Assembly (NCBI GenBank): GCA_035524595.1
Contig: DATKOP010000079.1
Span: forward strand, 1-53,607
Length of the DNA: 53,607 nt
Direction: 5' to 3'
Origin: CAIKZZ01 sp035524595
Lineage (GTDB): Bacteria > Pseudomonadota > Gammaproteobacteria > Steroidobacterales > Steroidobacteraceae
Within the stretch, counting starts at the first letter, position 1, and every line of letters starts with the position of its first letter. The position numbers were made by a program, and so were the translations under genes. The notes under the pieces were generated by a model. It searched no databases. It was not told the origin of the DNA and saw only the letters and a list, made by a program, of their open reading frames with translations. Below, piece by piece: positions 12,444 through 21,316 of this stretch.

Positions 12444-12532
12444 TCCCACCTCTGGCCGAGTGCTCTACATTACCCCGGTTCCGCCCCCGCCGGCGGGGCG
12501 GCGGGCCCGGGAGTCGATCCGAGGTGGACGCG

Positions 12533-12895
12533 ATGCGGCAGGCGAAGCGCGCGCCGGCACCGGCGCCGAGCGCGGCGGTCGAGGCGATCTGGCGCGTCGT
12601 CGCGGCGCTGCCGCGCGGCAGCGTCTCGACCTACGGCGGCATTGCGGCGCGCGCCGGCCTGCCGCGGCGCGCCCGGCTCGTCGGTCACGCGCTCAAGGTG
12701 GCGCCGGCGGCGCTGAAGCTGCCGTGGCACCGCGTCGTCGGCGCCGGCGGGCGGATCGCGTTCCCGCCGGGCAGCGCCGCGCACCGCGAGCAGCGCCGCC
12801 GGCTGCGCGCCGAGGGCGTGGCGGTCGCGCGCGGCCGGGCCCGCCTGCCGCCGGCGCACGACCTCGACGCCCTGCTGTGGGGCGGCGCGCGCTGA
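12533..12895 (+). CDS. Alkyltransferase-like protein (MGMT family, no catalytic Cys)
   Basis: The 120-residue protein is a short version of the O6-alkylguanine transferase DNA-binding domain. The active-site region reads LPWHRVVGAGG, so the methyl-accepting cysteine of the PCHRV motif is replaced by tryptophan. This replacement defines alkyltransferase-like (Atl) proteins, which bind O6-alkylguanine lesions and recruit nucleotide excision repair rather than repairing directly. The ATG at 12533 is preferred over a GTG at 12524 because GAGG at 12521-12524 gives good spacing. It diverges from the patatin gene across 89 bases. Confidence 0.88.
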   Translation: MRQAKRAPAPAPSAAVEAIWRVVAALPRGSVSTYGGIAARAGLPRRARLVGHALKVAPAALKLPWHRVVGAGGRIAFPPGSAAHREQRRRLRAEGVAVARGRARLPPAHDLDALLWGGAR

Positions 12896-12930
12896 TAAGA
12901 TCCGCGCTCGCGGAGCGAGGCAACCCCAGA

Positions 12931-13446
12931 ATGCGCCGACACGTCGTCTTCTCGCACGGCAAGGAAAGCGGGCCGTGGGGCGCGAAGATCTCCGCGCTCG
13001 CGGACATCGCGCGCAGCGAGGGCTGGGCGGTCGAGTCGGTCGACTACCGCGGCCTCGACGACCCGCACGAGCGCGTCACGCGCCTGCTCGGCTACTGCCG
13101 CGAGTTCCAGGGGCGGCTCGTGCTGGTCGGCTCCAGCATGGGCGGCCACGTCTGCACCGCGGCCTCGCGCCTGCTGCGCGCCGGCGGCCTGTTCCTGCTG
13201 GCGCCGGCCTTCTATATGCCGGGCTTCGAGGACCAGACGCCGGTGCCGGCCGACTGCCCGATCACGATCGTCCACGGCTGGCGCGACGACGTCGTGCCGG
13301 TCGAGAACAGCATCCGTTTCGCGCGCGAGCACCGCGCGACGCTGCACGTGCTCGACACCGACCACCGGATGCAGGACCGGATCCGCGAGATCGGCTACCA
13401 CTTCGAGTACTTCCTGGTCACGCTCGACAAGTTCGGCGGGCCCTGA
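12931..13446 (+). CDS. YqiA-like alpha/beta hydrolase
   Basis: This 171-residue enzyme begins MRRHVVFSHGKESGPWG, a typical short alpha/beta-hydrolase start. The nucleophile elbow is GSSMGG, a probable catalytic Asp lies in the IVHGWRDDVVP region and the His is in DTDHRM. The small size and lack of a lid match YqiA/RsbQ-like esterases. The natural substrate is unknown. An extended -10-like sequence (TGATAAGAT at 12893-12901) overlaps the stop of the previous gene, and a short hairpin (12901-12914) lies ahead of the GCGAGG ribosome binding site. Confidence 0.85.
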   Translation: MRRHVVFSHGKESGPWGAKISALADIARSEGWAVESVDYRGLDDPHERVTRLLGYCREFQGRLVLVGSSMGGHVCTAASRLLRAGGLFLLAPAFYMPGFEDQTPVPADCPITIVHGWRDDVVPVENSIRFAREHRATLHVLDTDHRMQDRIREIGYHFEYFLVTLDKFGGP

Positions 13447-13468
13447 GCGCCCGCGCGGAGGTTCACGC

Positions 13469-13699
13469 ATGCCGCTGCACCGCTGCCTGCCGATCGTCCT
13501 CGGCCTCGCGCTCGGCATCGCCGGCTGCGGCGCCGAGCCGCCGCCGCCGAAGCCCGCGCCGACGGTGTTCGACCCGCTCTTGAAGAAGAAGGAGACCGTG
13601 CCGGCCGCCGTCGAGGCCGCCCAGGCGCAGCACGACGCCGACACGCGCCGGCAGATCGAGGAGGCGGAGGGCTCGCCGCCGCCCGAGGCGCGGCGGTGA
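13469..13699 (+). CDS. Small lipoprotein
   Basis: The 76-residue product has a signal peptide with lipobox GIAGC (Cys20) and a Pro-rich linker. A charged helical tail containing FDPLLKKKETVPAAVEAAQ follows. The pattern resembles small outer-membrane lipoproteins found near hydrolase genes in gammaproteobacteria; no function is known to me. The ribosome binding site GCGGAGG at 13455-13461 is good. Its last four bases overlap the GTG start of the next gene. Confidence 0.8.
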   Translation: MPLHRCLPIVLGLALGIAGCGAEPPPPKPAPTVFDPLLKKKETVPAAVEAAQAQHDADTRRQIEEAEGSPPPEARR

Positions 13700-13971
13700 A
13701 CCCGGCCGGCTGGGTCGTCTACATCGTCGAGAACGAACGCGGCGCCCTCTACACCGGCATCACCACCTCGCTCGAGCGCCGCCTCGCCGAGCACGGCGGC
13801 GCCGGCGGCCGCGGCGCGCGCTTCTTCCGCCTCGGCCGCCCGAAGCGGCTGGTCTACTCCGAGGCCGCCGCCGACCGGCAGGGCGCGCTCAGGCGCGAGG
13901 CGCAGATCAAGCGCCTCGACCGACGCGCCAAGCTCGCGCTGATCGGCGCCCCGGGCCGCAGCCGGCCGTGA
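13696..13971 (+). CDS. GIY-YIG domain protein (UPF0213/YhbQ type)
   Basis: The 91-residue protein is a stand-alone GIY-YIG nuclease domain: WVVYIVENERGALYTGIT carries the two signature tripeptide positions (VYI, YTG), then the conserved Arg region SLERRLAEH and a Glu in YSEAAADRQGALRREAQIK. Members of the UPF0213 group are related to YhbQ, for which DNA endonuclease activity has been reported. The GTG start sits in a GTGA overlap with the lipoprotein gene, and its own stop overlaps the GTG of plsB. Confidence 0.88.
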   Translation: MNPAGWVVYIVENERGALYTGITTSLERRLAEHGGAGGRGARFFRLGRPKRLVYSEAAADRQGALRREAQIKRLDRRAKLALIGAPGRSRP

Positions 13972-16427
13972 CCGGATTGCTCGGCCTCGACCGCTCGCTG
14001 CTGTGGCTCACCGCCCGCATCGTGGGCCTGTGGGTGCGGCCGACGCCGCTGCCGGTCGACGAGGCCGAGCGGCTGCGCGGCCGCGGCCGGCGCGTGCTGT
14101 ACGTGCTCGAGCAGCAGTCGCTGACCGACCTGATCGCGCTCAGCCTCGTCGGCAGCTCGCTTGGCCTGCCGGCGGCGGCGCGGCGCTTCGCGCTCGGCGC
14201 CGCGCGCGAGCCGCGCGCCGCGCTGTTCCTCGAGCGGCGCCGCGGCTGGATCCGCAAGCGGCCGGACCGCCGCATCCCGGAGCGGCTGCTGCGCATCGTC
14301 ACCGCGGCGCTGGTCGCGGGCGACTGTGAGCTCGACCTCGTGCCGGTGTCGGTGTTCTGGGGCCGGGCGCCGACCAAGACCGAGAGCTCGTGGTTCCGGC
14401 AGCTGTTCCGCGAGGACTGGACGCTGGTCGGGCCGTTCCGCCGGCTGCTGTCGACGCTGGTCAACGGCCGGCGCACGCTGGTGCGCTTCGGCGAGCCCGT
14501 CTGCCTCGCCGAGTTCACGGCGCCGGACGGCGAGCCGCGGCGCAGCGCGCGGCGCGCCGTGCGCGCGATGCGCGTCGAGTTCCGCAACGCCCGCGCCGCG
14601 GTCATCGGCCCCGACCTCTCGCACCGCCGCACGGTGATCGCCGAGGTGCTGGCCAAGCGCGCGGTGCGGGCCGCGGTCGCGCTCGAGATCCGCGACAAGC
14701 ACCTGACGCGCCGCGAGGGGCTGCTGCTCGCGCGCCGCTACGCGCTCGAGATCGCCGCCGACTACTCGCCGCGCTTCGTGGTGTTCATGGAGGGCCTGCT
14801 GACGCGCGTCTGGAACCGGCTGTACGACGGCGTCGAGGTGCTGCACGCCGAGCGGCTCGAGCTCGCCTCGCAGGGCGCGCAGCTCGTCTACGTGCCCTGC
14901 CACCGCAGCCACATGGACTACCTGCTGCTGTCGTACGTCATCTACACGCGCGGCTACGCGGTGCCGCACGTGGCCGGCGGCGTCAACCTGAACCTGCCGG
15001 TGGTCGGCCGCTTCCTGCGCAAGGGCGGCGCGTTCTTCCTGCGCCGCACCTTCCGCGGCAACCCGGTCTACCCGATCGTGTTCATGACGTACCTCGGCGT
15101 CATGATGGCGCGCGGCCACCCGATCGAGTACTTCATCGAGGGCGGCCGCAGCCGCACCGGGCGGCTGCTGCGGCCGAAGACCGGCATGCTGGCGATGACG
15201 CTGCGCAGCTTCCTCGCCGACCCGTCGCGGCCGGTGCTGTTCATGCCGGTCTACTTCGGCTACGAGCGGCTAGTCGAGGCCGAGACCTACATCGGCGAGC
15301 TGTCCGGCCGGCCGAAGCAGAAGGAGACGGTACGCGGCCTGGTCGGCGCGCTGCGCGTGCTCCGCAAGCGCTTCGGCCGCGTCTACGTCAGCTTCGGCGA
15401 GCCGATTGCGCTCGCCGAGCACCTCGCGCGCACCGCGCCCGAGTGGCGGGGCGCGCGCGTCGAGGCGCGCCCGGCCTGGCTCGGCGACGCCGTCGACTCG
15501 CTGGCCGTCGCGATCCAGGCGCGCATCAACGCGACCGCCGCGATCTCGCCGGTGGCGCTGCTCGGGCTCGCGCTGCTGTCGGCGCCGCGCCAGGCGATGC
15601 CGGAGCTGGACCTCGTGCGCCAGCTCGAGCTCTACCGCCGCCTCGCGGCGCGCGCGCCGTACTCGGGCGACGTCTGGTGCACGCCGCTCGACGGCGAAGC
15701 GATCGTCGCCTACGGCCGCACGATGGGGCTGATCGAGTCCGTGCCGCACGCGCTCGGCCCGATCGTGCGCATGAGCGAGGCGAGCGCGGTGCTGTCGGCC
15801 TACTACCGCAACAACATCGTCCACGCCTTCGCCTTCCCGTCGCTGATCGCCTGCGCCTTCCTCAACAATGCGGCGATGCGCACCGAGGACGTACAACGTC
15901 TCGCGTGGCGCATCTATCCGTACATCGCGCAGGAGCTGTTCCTGCGCTGGCCGGAGGAGGAGGTGGCGGGCGTCGTCGACGAGCTGCTCGAGGCGCTCGC
16001 CGACCTCGGCCTGCTCGAGCGCAGTGCCGATCGCTCGGTGTGGCGCCGGCCGCGCACCGGCACCGCCGAGGCGGTGCAGCTGTCGGTGCTGGCGCACGCG
16101 ACCCTCGACGTCATCGAGCGCTACTACCTCGCGATCGCGCTGCTGGTGCAGGCGGGGCGCGAGGCGATCACGCAGGACGCGCTGGAGAGCCGCTGCCAGC
16201 AGATGGCGAGCCGGATGTCGCTGCTGTACGAGCTGCGCTCGCCGGAGTTCTTCGACAAGGCGCTGTTCCGGGAATTCCTCGACCTGCTGCGCGCGCGCAA
16301 CGTGATCCGCACGGTCCCCGGCGGCCAGCTCAGCTACGATGAGGCGTTGCTCGAGGTCGCCTCCGACGCGCAGCTCGTGCTCTCCGAACAGATCCGGCAC
16401 AGCATCCTGCAAGTGACTGCCGCATAA
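13968..16427 (+). CDS. plsB: Glycerol-3-phosphate 1-O-acyltransferase PlsB
   Basis: PlsB makes the first committed phospholipid intermediate, 1-acyl-glycerol-3-phosphate, at the inner membrane using acyl-ACP or acyl-CoA. At 819 residues it is close to the usual length of about 807. The catalytic H-x4-D is in HRSHMDYLLLSYV (His312, Asp317), the glycerol-3-phosphate site in FFLRRTFRGN, and the later acyltransferase motifs in FIEGGRSRTGRLL and VLFMPVYFGYERL. The GTG start overlaps the previous stop by four bases, so it is coupled to the GIY-YIG gene. Confidence 0.95.
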   Translation: MTGLLGLDRSLLWLTARIVGLWVRPTPLPVDEAERLRGRGRRVLYVLEQQSLTDLIALSLVGSSLGLPAAARRFALGAAREPRAALFLERRRGWIRKRPDRRIPERLLRIVTAALVAGDCELDLVPVSVFWGRAPTKTESSWFRQLFREDWTLVGPFRRLLSTLVNGRRTLVRFGEPVCLAEFTAPDGEPRRSARRAVRAMRVEFRNARAAVIGPDLSHRRTVIAEVLAKRAVRAAVALEIRDKHLTRREGLLLARRYALEIAADYSPRFVVFMEGLLTRVWNRLYDGVEVLHAERLELASQGAQLVYVPCHRSHMDYLLLSYVIYTRGYAVPHVAGGVNLNLPVVGRFLRKGGAFFLRRTFRGNPVYPIVFMTYLGVMMARGHPIEYFIEGGRSRTGRLLRPKTGMLAMTLRSFLADPSRPVLFMPVYFGYERLVEAETYIGELSGRPKQKETVRGLVGALRVLRKRFGRVYVSFGEPIALAEHLARTAPEWRGARVEARPAWLGDAVDSLAVAIQARINATAAISPVALLGLALLSAPRQAMPELDLVRQLELYRRLAARAPYSGDVWCTPLDGEAIVAYGRTMGLIESVPHALGPIVRMSEASAVLSAYYRNNIVHAFAFPSLIACAFLNNAAMRTEDVQRLAWRIYPYIAQELFLRWPEEEVAGVVDELLEALADLGLLERSADRSVWRRPRTGTAEAVQLSVLAHATLDVIERYYLAIALLVQAGREAITQDALESRCQQMASRMSLLYELRSPEFFDKALFREFLDLLRARNVIRTVPGGQLSYDEALLEVASDAQLVLSEQIRHSILQVTAA

Positions 16428-16452
16428 GCGCGCGATGGCCGAGCGCTTTTGC

Positions 16453-16470
16453 ACTGCAAGATGCAGTCTT
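16453..16470. promoter_or_regulatory. Nested inverted repeats, possible operator
   Basis: ACTGCA-AGA-TGCAGT (16453-16467) is perfect, and CAAGA-TGCAG-TCTTG forms a second perfect pair shifted to its right. It sits about 40 bases before the candidate -10 of the DUF1302 operon, where an activator could bind. The regulator is unknown. Confidence 0.35.
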
Positions 16471-16508
16471 GTCTCGTTTCGCGACCTATCGCGCGCCGCC
16501 GGCCCGGC

Positions 16509-16514
16509 TATACT
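16509..16514 (+). promoter_or_regulatory. Candidate -10 box for the DUF1302-MMPL operon
   Basis: TATACT matches five of six bases of the -10 consensus. The -35 position (16486-16491) is poor, consistent with activator dependence, but this is a guess. Confidence 0.35.
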
Positions 16515-16670
16515 TCGCCTCCGCAACGCTCTGCCGCGGCTCCCGCTTGGGTTGAAGACGCAACACGCGTGCCCGGGTCCGGGGTGCGGTAGCGACGGCG
16601 CCGGAGCCGCACCGGTCGCGCCCGCACGCGGACACAACGCGGCATTGGCAAGTCACTGGGGTAAAGATCA

Positions 16671-18788
16671 ATGAACAGGCAATCGGCGCGCCCGCTCACG
16701 ACCGACCTTCGCCTCGTCGTCTCCGCCGCGCTCGCGCTGTTCGCGCTCGGCACCGGCGTGCCGGCGAACGCGATCGACATCCAGACCGACAACGGCTGGA
16801 CCGGCAGCTTCGACACGTCGATCTCCTTCACCGAGGGCTGGCGCGTCAAGAGCCAGGACTCCTCCCTGATCGGCATCCCCGAGGGCGGCACGGCGCGCAA
16901 CGTCAACGCCGACAACGGCGATCTCAACTACCGCACCGGCCAGCCGTTCACCCAGGCGCTGAAGCTGGTGATGGAGCTGTCGCTCAAGTACCAGAACTAC
17001 GGCATGTTCGCGCGCGGCTCGGGGCTCTATGACTACCAGGTCATGGACCAGAACACCGACCGCACGCCGATCAGCCACGACGCGAAGGAACTCGCCGGTC
17101 GCTACACGCGCCTGCTCGATGCGTTCGTGTTCGGCAAGTGGACGGTCGGCGACGGTCACGAGCTCGAGCTGCGGGCCGGCAACCAGGTGGTCAACTGGGG
17201 CGAGAGCCTGTTCTTCGCCAGCGGCCTGACGGGCGTCAACGCGATCGACGTCGCCGCGCTGCATTCGCCGGGCACCGAGCTGAAGGAGGCGTTCTGGGCG
17301 CAGCCGATGCTGCGCGCCACCTTCGGCTTCTCGCAGCACGTGTCGGCCGAAGCCTTCTACATGTTCGACTGGCGCCGCACGCAGCTCGACCCCGAGGGCA
17401 CCTACTTCTCCGGCAACGACTTCGTCTCGCCCGGCGGCTTGCAGCAGTTCATCGGCTTCGGCGCCTACTCGGACCAGGGCGTCGACTTCACGCCGCTCGG
17501 CGGCAAGCTGATCCCGAACTTCTGGGCCACGCCGCGCGCGCCGGACGTGACGCCGAAGAAGAGCGGCCAGGGCGGCGCGGCGCTGCGCTTCCACCTGCCG
17601 GAGCTCGGCAGCGGCACCGAGATCGCGCTCTACGCGATGCAGTACGCGAGCCGCACGCCGGTCGTCAGCACGCGCAGCGGCACGCAGGCGGGCGTCGGCA
17701 ACGCCATCGCCGCGGTCGCGGCCGTGCGCTACACGGCGCAGGCGCTCGCATCCGGCCTGCCCACCGGGACCGCGGTCGCGATCGGCACGGCCGCAGGCCA
17801 GCAGGCTGCGCTGCAGTACGGCGGCACCATCAGCCAGACGACGCTGCAGGAGTACGCGACGATCGGCGCCAACACCTACCTCGGCGGCGGCAACGTCAAC
17901 GGCCAGGCCGGGCAGCTGGCCAACCACGAGTACATCGAGACCAACCAGTTCTTCGCCGAGTATCCGGACAAGCTGCAGACCTTCGCGGTGTCGTTCAACA
18001 CCCAGCTCGGCACGACCGGCATCGCGCTCGCCGGCGAGCTCGACTACCGCCACAACACGCCGCTGCAGTACGACGGCTCCGAGCTCGTGTTCGCGGCCGG
18101 CACGACCCTCGAGGCGGCGCTGCTGCCGCTGCAGGGGCTGACGGCGCCGGGCGTGTGCACGTCCGCGCTACCGACCCTCGTCGACTGCGGCCAGCTCGCG
18201 CAGAACCACGTGCCGTACGCGCCCGGTGCCTACATCCAGGGCTGGGGCCGCTACGACGTCTGGCAGCTGGAGCTGAACGCCCAGAAGTCGCTGCCGCCGA
18301 TGCTCGGCGCGCAGCTCGTCTACCTGCTGCTCGAGGCGGGCCTGACCGACGTCCCCGGCCTGCCCAACAAGACCAGCGGCGGCCCGAACGGCAACGGCCT
18401 GCTGCTCGCCGGCAGCGGCAACAACCTGCCCGGCAACGCGGCCGTGGCCTACGCCCAGGGCGCGAGCGGCGGCGCGACCGAGCCGCTCGACCGCTTCGCC
18501 GACCAGTACTCGTGGGGCTACGTCGCGGTGCTGGCGCTCGACTACCCGAGCCTGGTCGGCCCCTGGAACGTCACGCCGAAGATCGTCTGGCGGCAGGACA
18601 TCAAGGGCACGAGCCCGCTGGGCGGCAACTTCGTCGAGGGCAGCCACGTACTCGGCATCGACATCAACGCCAACCTGCAGAACCGCTGGGACCTCGATCT
18701 CAGCTACGCGGCCTACGGCGGTGGCAATCACTACAACCAGCTGCGGGACCGCGACTACATCGCGGCGACCGTCAAGTTCTCGTTCTGA
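16671..18788 (+). CDS. DUF1302 outer-membrane beta-barrel protein
   Basis: A signal peptide (about 1-35, ending GVPANA) precedes the typical DUF1302 start IDIQTDNGWTGSFDTSISF. Long alternating strands follow, with LRAGNQVVNWGESLFFASG in the first third and a C-terminal DYIAATVKFSF ending in Phe, the classical signal for outer-membrane barrel assembly. At 705 residues it is of usual family size. It is the first gene of a four-gene operon with DUF1329, YCF48 and MMPL genes; these families are often neighbours in pseudomonads and hydrocarbon-using bacteria. Its likely role is the outer-membrane channel for a hydrophobic compound. Confidence 0.92.
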   Translation: MNRQSARPLTTDLRLVVSAALALFALGTGVPANAIDIQTDNGWTGSFDTSISFTEGWRVKSQDSSLIGIPEGGTARNVNADNGDLNYRTGQPFTQALKLVMELSLKYQNYGMFARGSGLYDYQVMDQNTDRTPISHDAKELAGRYTRLLDAFVFGKWTVGDGHELELRAGNQVVNWGESLFFASGLTGVNAIDVAALHSPGTELKEAFWAQPMLRATFGFSQHVSAEAFYMFDWRRTQLDPEGTYFSGNDFVSPGGLQQFIGFGAYSDQGVDFTPLGGKLIPNFWATPRAPDVTPKKSGQGGAALRFHLPELGSGTEIALYAMQYASRTPVVSTRSGTQAGVGNAIAAVAAVRYTAQALASGLPTGTAVAIGTAAGQQAALQYGGTISQTTLQEYATIGANTYLGGGNVNGQAGQLANHEYIETNQFFAEYPDKLQTFAVSFNTQLGTTGIALAGELDYRHNTPLQYDGSELVFAAGTTLEAALLPLQGLTAPGVCTSALPTLVDCGQLAQNHVPYAPGAYIQGWGRYDVWQLELNAQKSLPPMLGAQLVYLLLEAGLTDVPGLPNKTSGGPNGNGLLLAGSGNNLPGNAAVAYAQGASGGATEPLDRFADQYSWGYVAVLALDYPSLVGPWNVTPKIVWRQDIKGTSPLGGNFVEGSHVLGIDINANLQNRWDLDLSYAAYGGGNHYNQLRDRDYIAATVKFSF

Positions 18789-18800
18789 GGGGACAACAAC

Positions 18801-20180
18801 ATGCAACTTGCAAAGTTCGCCGCCGCCGCAGCGCTGGCCGTCGCACTCGCCCCCGCAGCCGTCACGCACGCCGCCGTCAGTGCCCAGGAGGCCGCCCGCC
18901 TCGGCGCCGACCTGACGCCGCTGGGCGCCGAGAAGGCCGGCAACGCCGACGGCAGCATCCCCGCCTGGGACGGCGGGCTGTCGTCGCCGGCCAAGGCGGG
19001 CTTCCCGAATTTCGCCTCGCCGGGACGCGCGCCGGATCCGTTCCCGAACGACAAGCCGCTCTTCAAGATCACTGCCGCCAACATGGCGCAGTACGCCGAC
19101 AAGCTCACCGAAGGCGAGAAGGCGATGCTGCGCCAGTACAAGGACACGTTCTTCCTGAACGTGTACCCGACCCGGCGCAGCGCGGCCTCGCCGCAGCGGA
19201 TCTACGACGCGATCAAGCGCAACGCGACCACCGCGCAGCTCGCCACCGGCGGCAACGGCTTCACCGGCGCCGTCGAGGGCATCCCGTTCCCGATCCCGAA
19301 GCAGGGCGTCGAGGTGTTCTGGAACCACGTCGTGCGCTATCGCGCCGACGCCGCCGCCCGCGACATCGGCCAGGCCGCCGTGACCGCGACCGGCAGCTAC
19401 AACATGGTGAAGTTCCACGACGAGTTCCTGGTCGTGTACTCGCTGCCGAACGCGAAGGAGTCCGAGCTCGACAACGTGATCCTGTACTTCACGCAGGAGA
19501 CGATGGCGCCGGCGCGCATCGCCGGCGACATCCTGCTGGTGCACGAGACGCTCGACCAGTCGAAGGAGAACCGGCGCGCCTGGATCTACAACCCGGGCCA
19601 GCGGCGCGTGCAGCGCGCGCCCAACATCGCCTTCGACAACCCTGGCACCGCGGCCGACGGCCTGCGGACCGCCGACCAGTTCGACATGTACAACGGCAGC
19701 CCCGAGCGCTACGACTGGAAGCTGGTCGGCAAGAAGGAGATGTACGTCCCCTACAACTCCTACAAGCTGCACTGGGCCAAGGTGAAGGCGGACGACGTCA
19801 TCCGGCCGCTGCACATCAACCAGGACCTCGCCCGCTACGAGCTGCACCGTGTCTGGGTCGTCGACTCCGTGCTGAAGCCCGGCCAGCGGCACATCTACAA
19901 GCGTCGCACGCTGTACGTCGACGAGGACTCGTGGCAGATCATCGGCGTCGACTGCTACGACAACCGCGACCAGCTGTGGCGCGTGCAGGAGGGCCACGGC
20001 ATCAACTGGTACAACGTGCCGACCTTCTGGACGACGATGGAGATGACCTACGACCTGCAGTCGCGCCGCTACCTGGCGCTCGGCTTCGAGGACCGGGTCG
20101 AGAAGTCCATCGACTTCGGCGTCAAGCGGACGCTGCGCGACTACACGACGCTGGCGCTGCAGAGCCGCGGGACGCGCTAG
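18801..20180 (+). CDS. DUF1329 periplasmic protein
   Basis: The 459-residue product has a cleavable signal peptide (about 1-24) and the DUF1329 N-terminus LGADLTPLGAEKAGNADGSI-PAWDGG. Later motifs include RRAWIYNPGQRRVQRAP and YKRRTLYVDEDSWQIIG, also typical of the family, which is sometimes annotated as LolA-like outer-membrane sorting protein. A good ribosome binding site (GAGGGG, 18787-18792) lies in the 12-base gap after the DUF1302 gene. As a soluble periplasmic protein it could carry a lipid-like ligand to or from the DUF1302 barrel; this is inference from fold and context. Confidence 0.92.
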   Translation: MQLAKFAAAAALAVALAPAAVTHAAVSAQEAARLGADLTPLGAEKAGNADGSIPAWDGGLSSPAKAGFPNFASPGRAPDPFPNDKPLFKITAANMAQYADKLTEGEKAMLRQYKDTFFLNVYPTRRSAASPQRIYDAIKRNATTAQLATGGNGFTGAVEGIPFPIPKQGVEVFWNHVVRYRADAAARDIGQAAVTATGSYNMVKFHDEFLVVYSLPNAKESELDNVILYFTQETMAPARIAGDILLVHETLDQSKENRRAWIYNPGQRRVQRAPNIAFDNPGTAADGLRTADQFDMYNGSPERYDWKLVGKKEMYVPYNSYKLHWAKVKADDVIRPLHINQDLARYELHRVWVVDSVLKPGQRHIYKRRTLYVDEDSWQIIGVDCYDNRDQLWRVQEGHGINWYNVPTFWTTMEMTYDLQSRRYLALGFEDRVEKSIDFGVKRTLRDYTTLALQSRGTR

Positions 20181-20209
20181 CGCGCCGGCTCGGACGCCAG
20201 CGCCGCCAC

Positions 20210-20237
20210 GGGCCGGCCGCGGGCAGCGCGCCGGCCC
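20210..20237 (+). other. Intercistronic hairpin
   Basis: GGGCCGGC (20210-20217) and GCCGGCCC (20230-20237) form a perfect 8-base stem with a 12-base loop in the 74-base gap between the DUF1329 and YCF48 genes. It may lower or stabilise downstream message. Confidence 0.4.
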
Positions 20238-20254
20238 CTCCTGCCCGCGAGACG

Positions 20255-21313
20255 ATGGAACCCGCCGTGCGCTCGCTGATTCTGACTGCGATCCTGCTGC
20301 CGGCGCTCGCCGTCGGGGACGCGCCGCCCGGCGCGGAGCGCCCGGAGCCGGCGGTGATCGCGCCGCTGGCGGCCGCCTCGCTGCTGCTCGACGTCAAGGC
20401 GCTGCCGGACCGCCACCTGGTGGCGGTCGGGGAGCGCGGCGACGTGCTCGTCAGCAGCGACGACGGCGCCTCGTGGCGGCAGTCGCCCGCGCCGGCACGC
20501 GCCACGCTCACCGCGGTCTACTTCGCCGACGCCGCCCACGGCTGGGCGGTGGGTCACGACGAGGCGATACTCGGCACCGCCGACGGCGGCGCGACCTGGA
20601 CGCTCAGCCACTATGCGCCCGAGCGCGAGCAGCCGCTGCTCGGCGTGTGGTTCGACGGCCACGGCCACGGTCTCGCCGTCGGCGCCTACTCGACGATCTA
20701 TCGCTCCGCCGACGCCGGCGCGACCTGGCAGAGCGCGCCGTTCGAGCCCGCGCCGCTCATTGCGCCGGCAGCGGCGGCCGCGCCGAAGCCGGCGGCCAGG
20801 AGCAAGCACGACGAGATGCGCGACGAGGTGTGGGTCGTGCAGCCGCACCTGACCTCGATCACCGCCGACGCGCGCGGGCGGCTGTACATGACCGGCGAGG
20901 CCGGTCACCTGTACCGCTCCGACGACGGCGGCGACCACTGGCTCGCGCTGCCCTCGCCCTACGAGGGCTCGTTCTTCGGCGCGCTGCCGCTCGACGGCGA
21001 CGCAGTGCTGGTGTTCGGCCTGCGCGGCCACCTGTACCGCAGCGAGGACGCGGGGCGCAGCTGGCACGCGCTCGCCAGCGGCACCGAGTCGCTGCTCGCC
21101 GGGGCGGCGCGCCTGCCGGACGGCAGCATCGTGATCGTCGGCCTCGCGGGTGTGGTGCTGGTCAGCCACGACGGCGGCCGCAGCTTCGCGGTGCACCAGG
21201 AGGCCGACCGCAAGGGCTTCAACGCGGTCGCGCCGGTGCCCGGCGGCATCATCGTCAGCGGCGAGGCCGGCGTGCGGCGCCTGACGCTCGCCGAGCTGGC
21301 GCCGCGGAGCTGA
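20255..21313 (+). CDS. YCF48/BNR-type beta-propeller protein
   Basis: The 352-residue exported protein (signal peptide about 1-24) contains repeated propeller signatures: SSDDGASWRQ, GTADGGATWTLS, RSADAGATWQSA, RSDDGGDHWLAL, RSEDAGRSWHAL and SHDGGRSF. These S-x-D-x-G-x-x-W repeats are BNR/Asp-box elements as in YCF48/HCF136, the photosystem assembly factor. An Ala/Pro/Lys insertion sits between two blades at about 170-195. In this operon type the propeller is presumed to be a periplasmic scaffold or cofactor for the MMPL permease. It ends 3 bases before the permease gene. Confidence 0.9.
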   Translation: MEPAVRSLILTAILLPALAVGDAPPGAERPEPAVIAPLAAASLLLDVKALPDRHLVAVGERGDVLVSSDDGASWRQSPAPARATLTAVYFADAAHGWAVGHDEAILGTADGGATWTLSHYAPEREQPLLGVWFDGHGHGLAVGAYSTIYRSADAGATWQSAPFEPAPLIAPAAAAAPKPAARSKHDEMRDEVWVVQPHLTSITADARGRLYMTGEAGHLYRSDDGGDHWLALPSPYEGSFFGALPLDGDAVLVFGLRGHLYRSEDAGRSWHALASGTESLLAGAARLPDGSIVIVGLAGVVLVSHDGGRSFAVHQEADRKGFNAVAPVPGGIIVSGEAGVRRLTLAELAPRS

Positions 21314-21316
21314 GCC

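Larger units (their letters stand above)
16428..16670. other. Leader region before the DUF1302 operon
   Basis: No gene is seen. A weak stem (AGCGC/GCGCT, 16427-16431 and 16443-16447) followed by TTTT may help end plsB transcription. A nested palindrome lies at 16453-16470 and a good -10 hexamer, TATACT, at 16509-16514, which would give a leader of about 150 bases before the DUF1302 start. Confidence 0.45.

Noticed and set aside
17138..20254. In-frame extension of the YCF48 gene upstream through the DUF1302 and DUF1329 genes
   Set aside because: The open frame is a GC-rich artefact over two real genes; the signal peptide following the ATG at 20255 defines the start.
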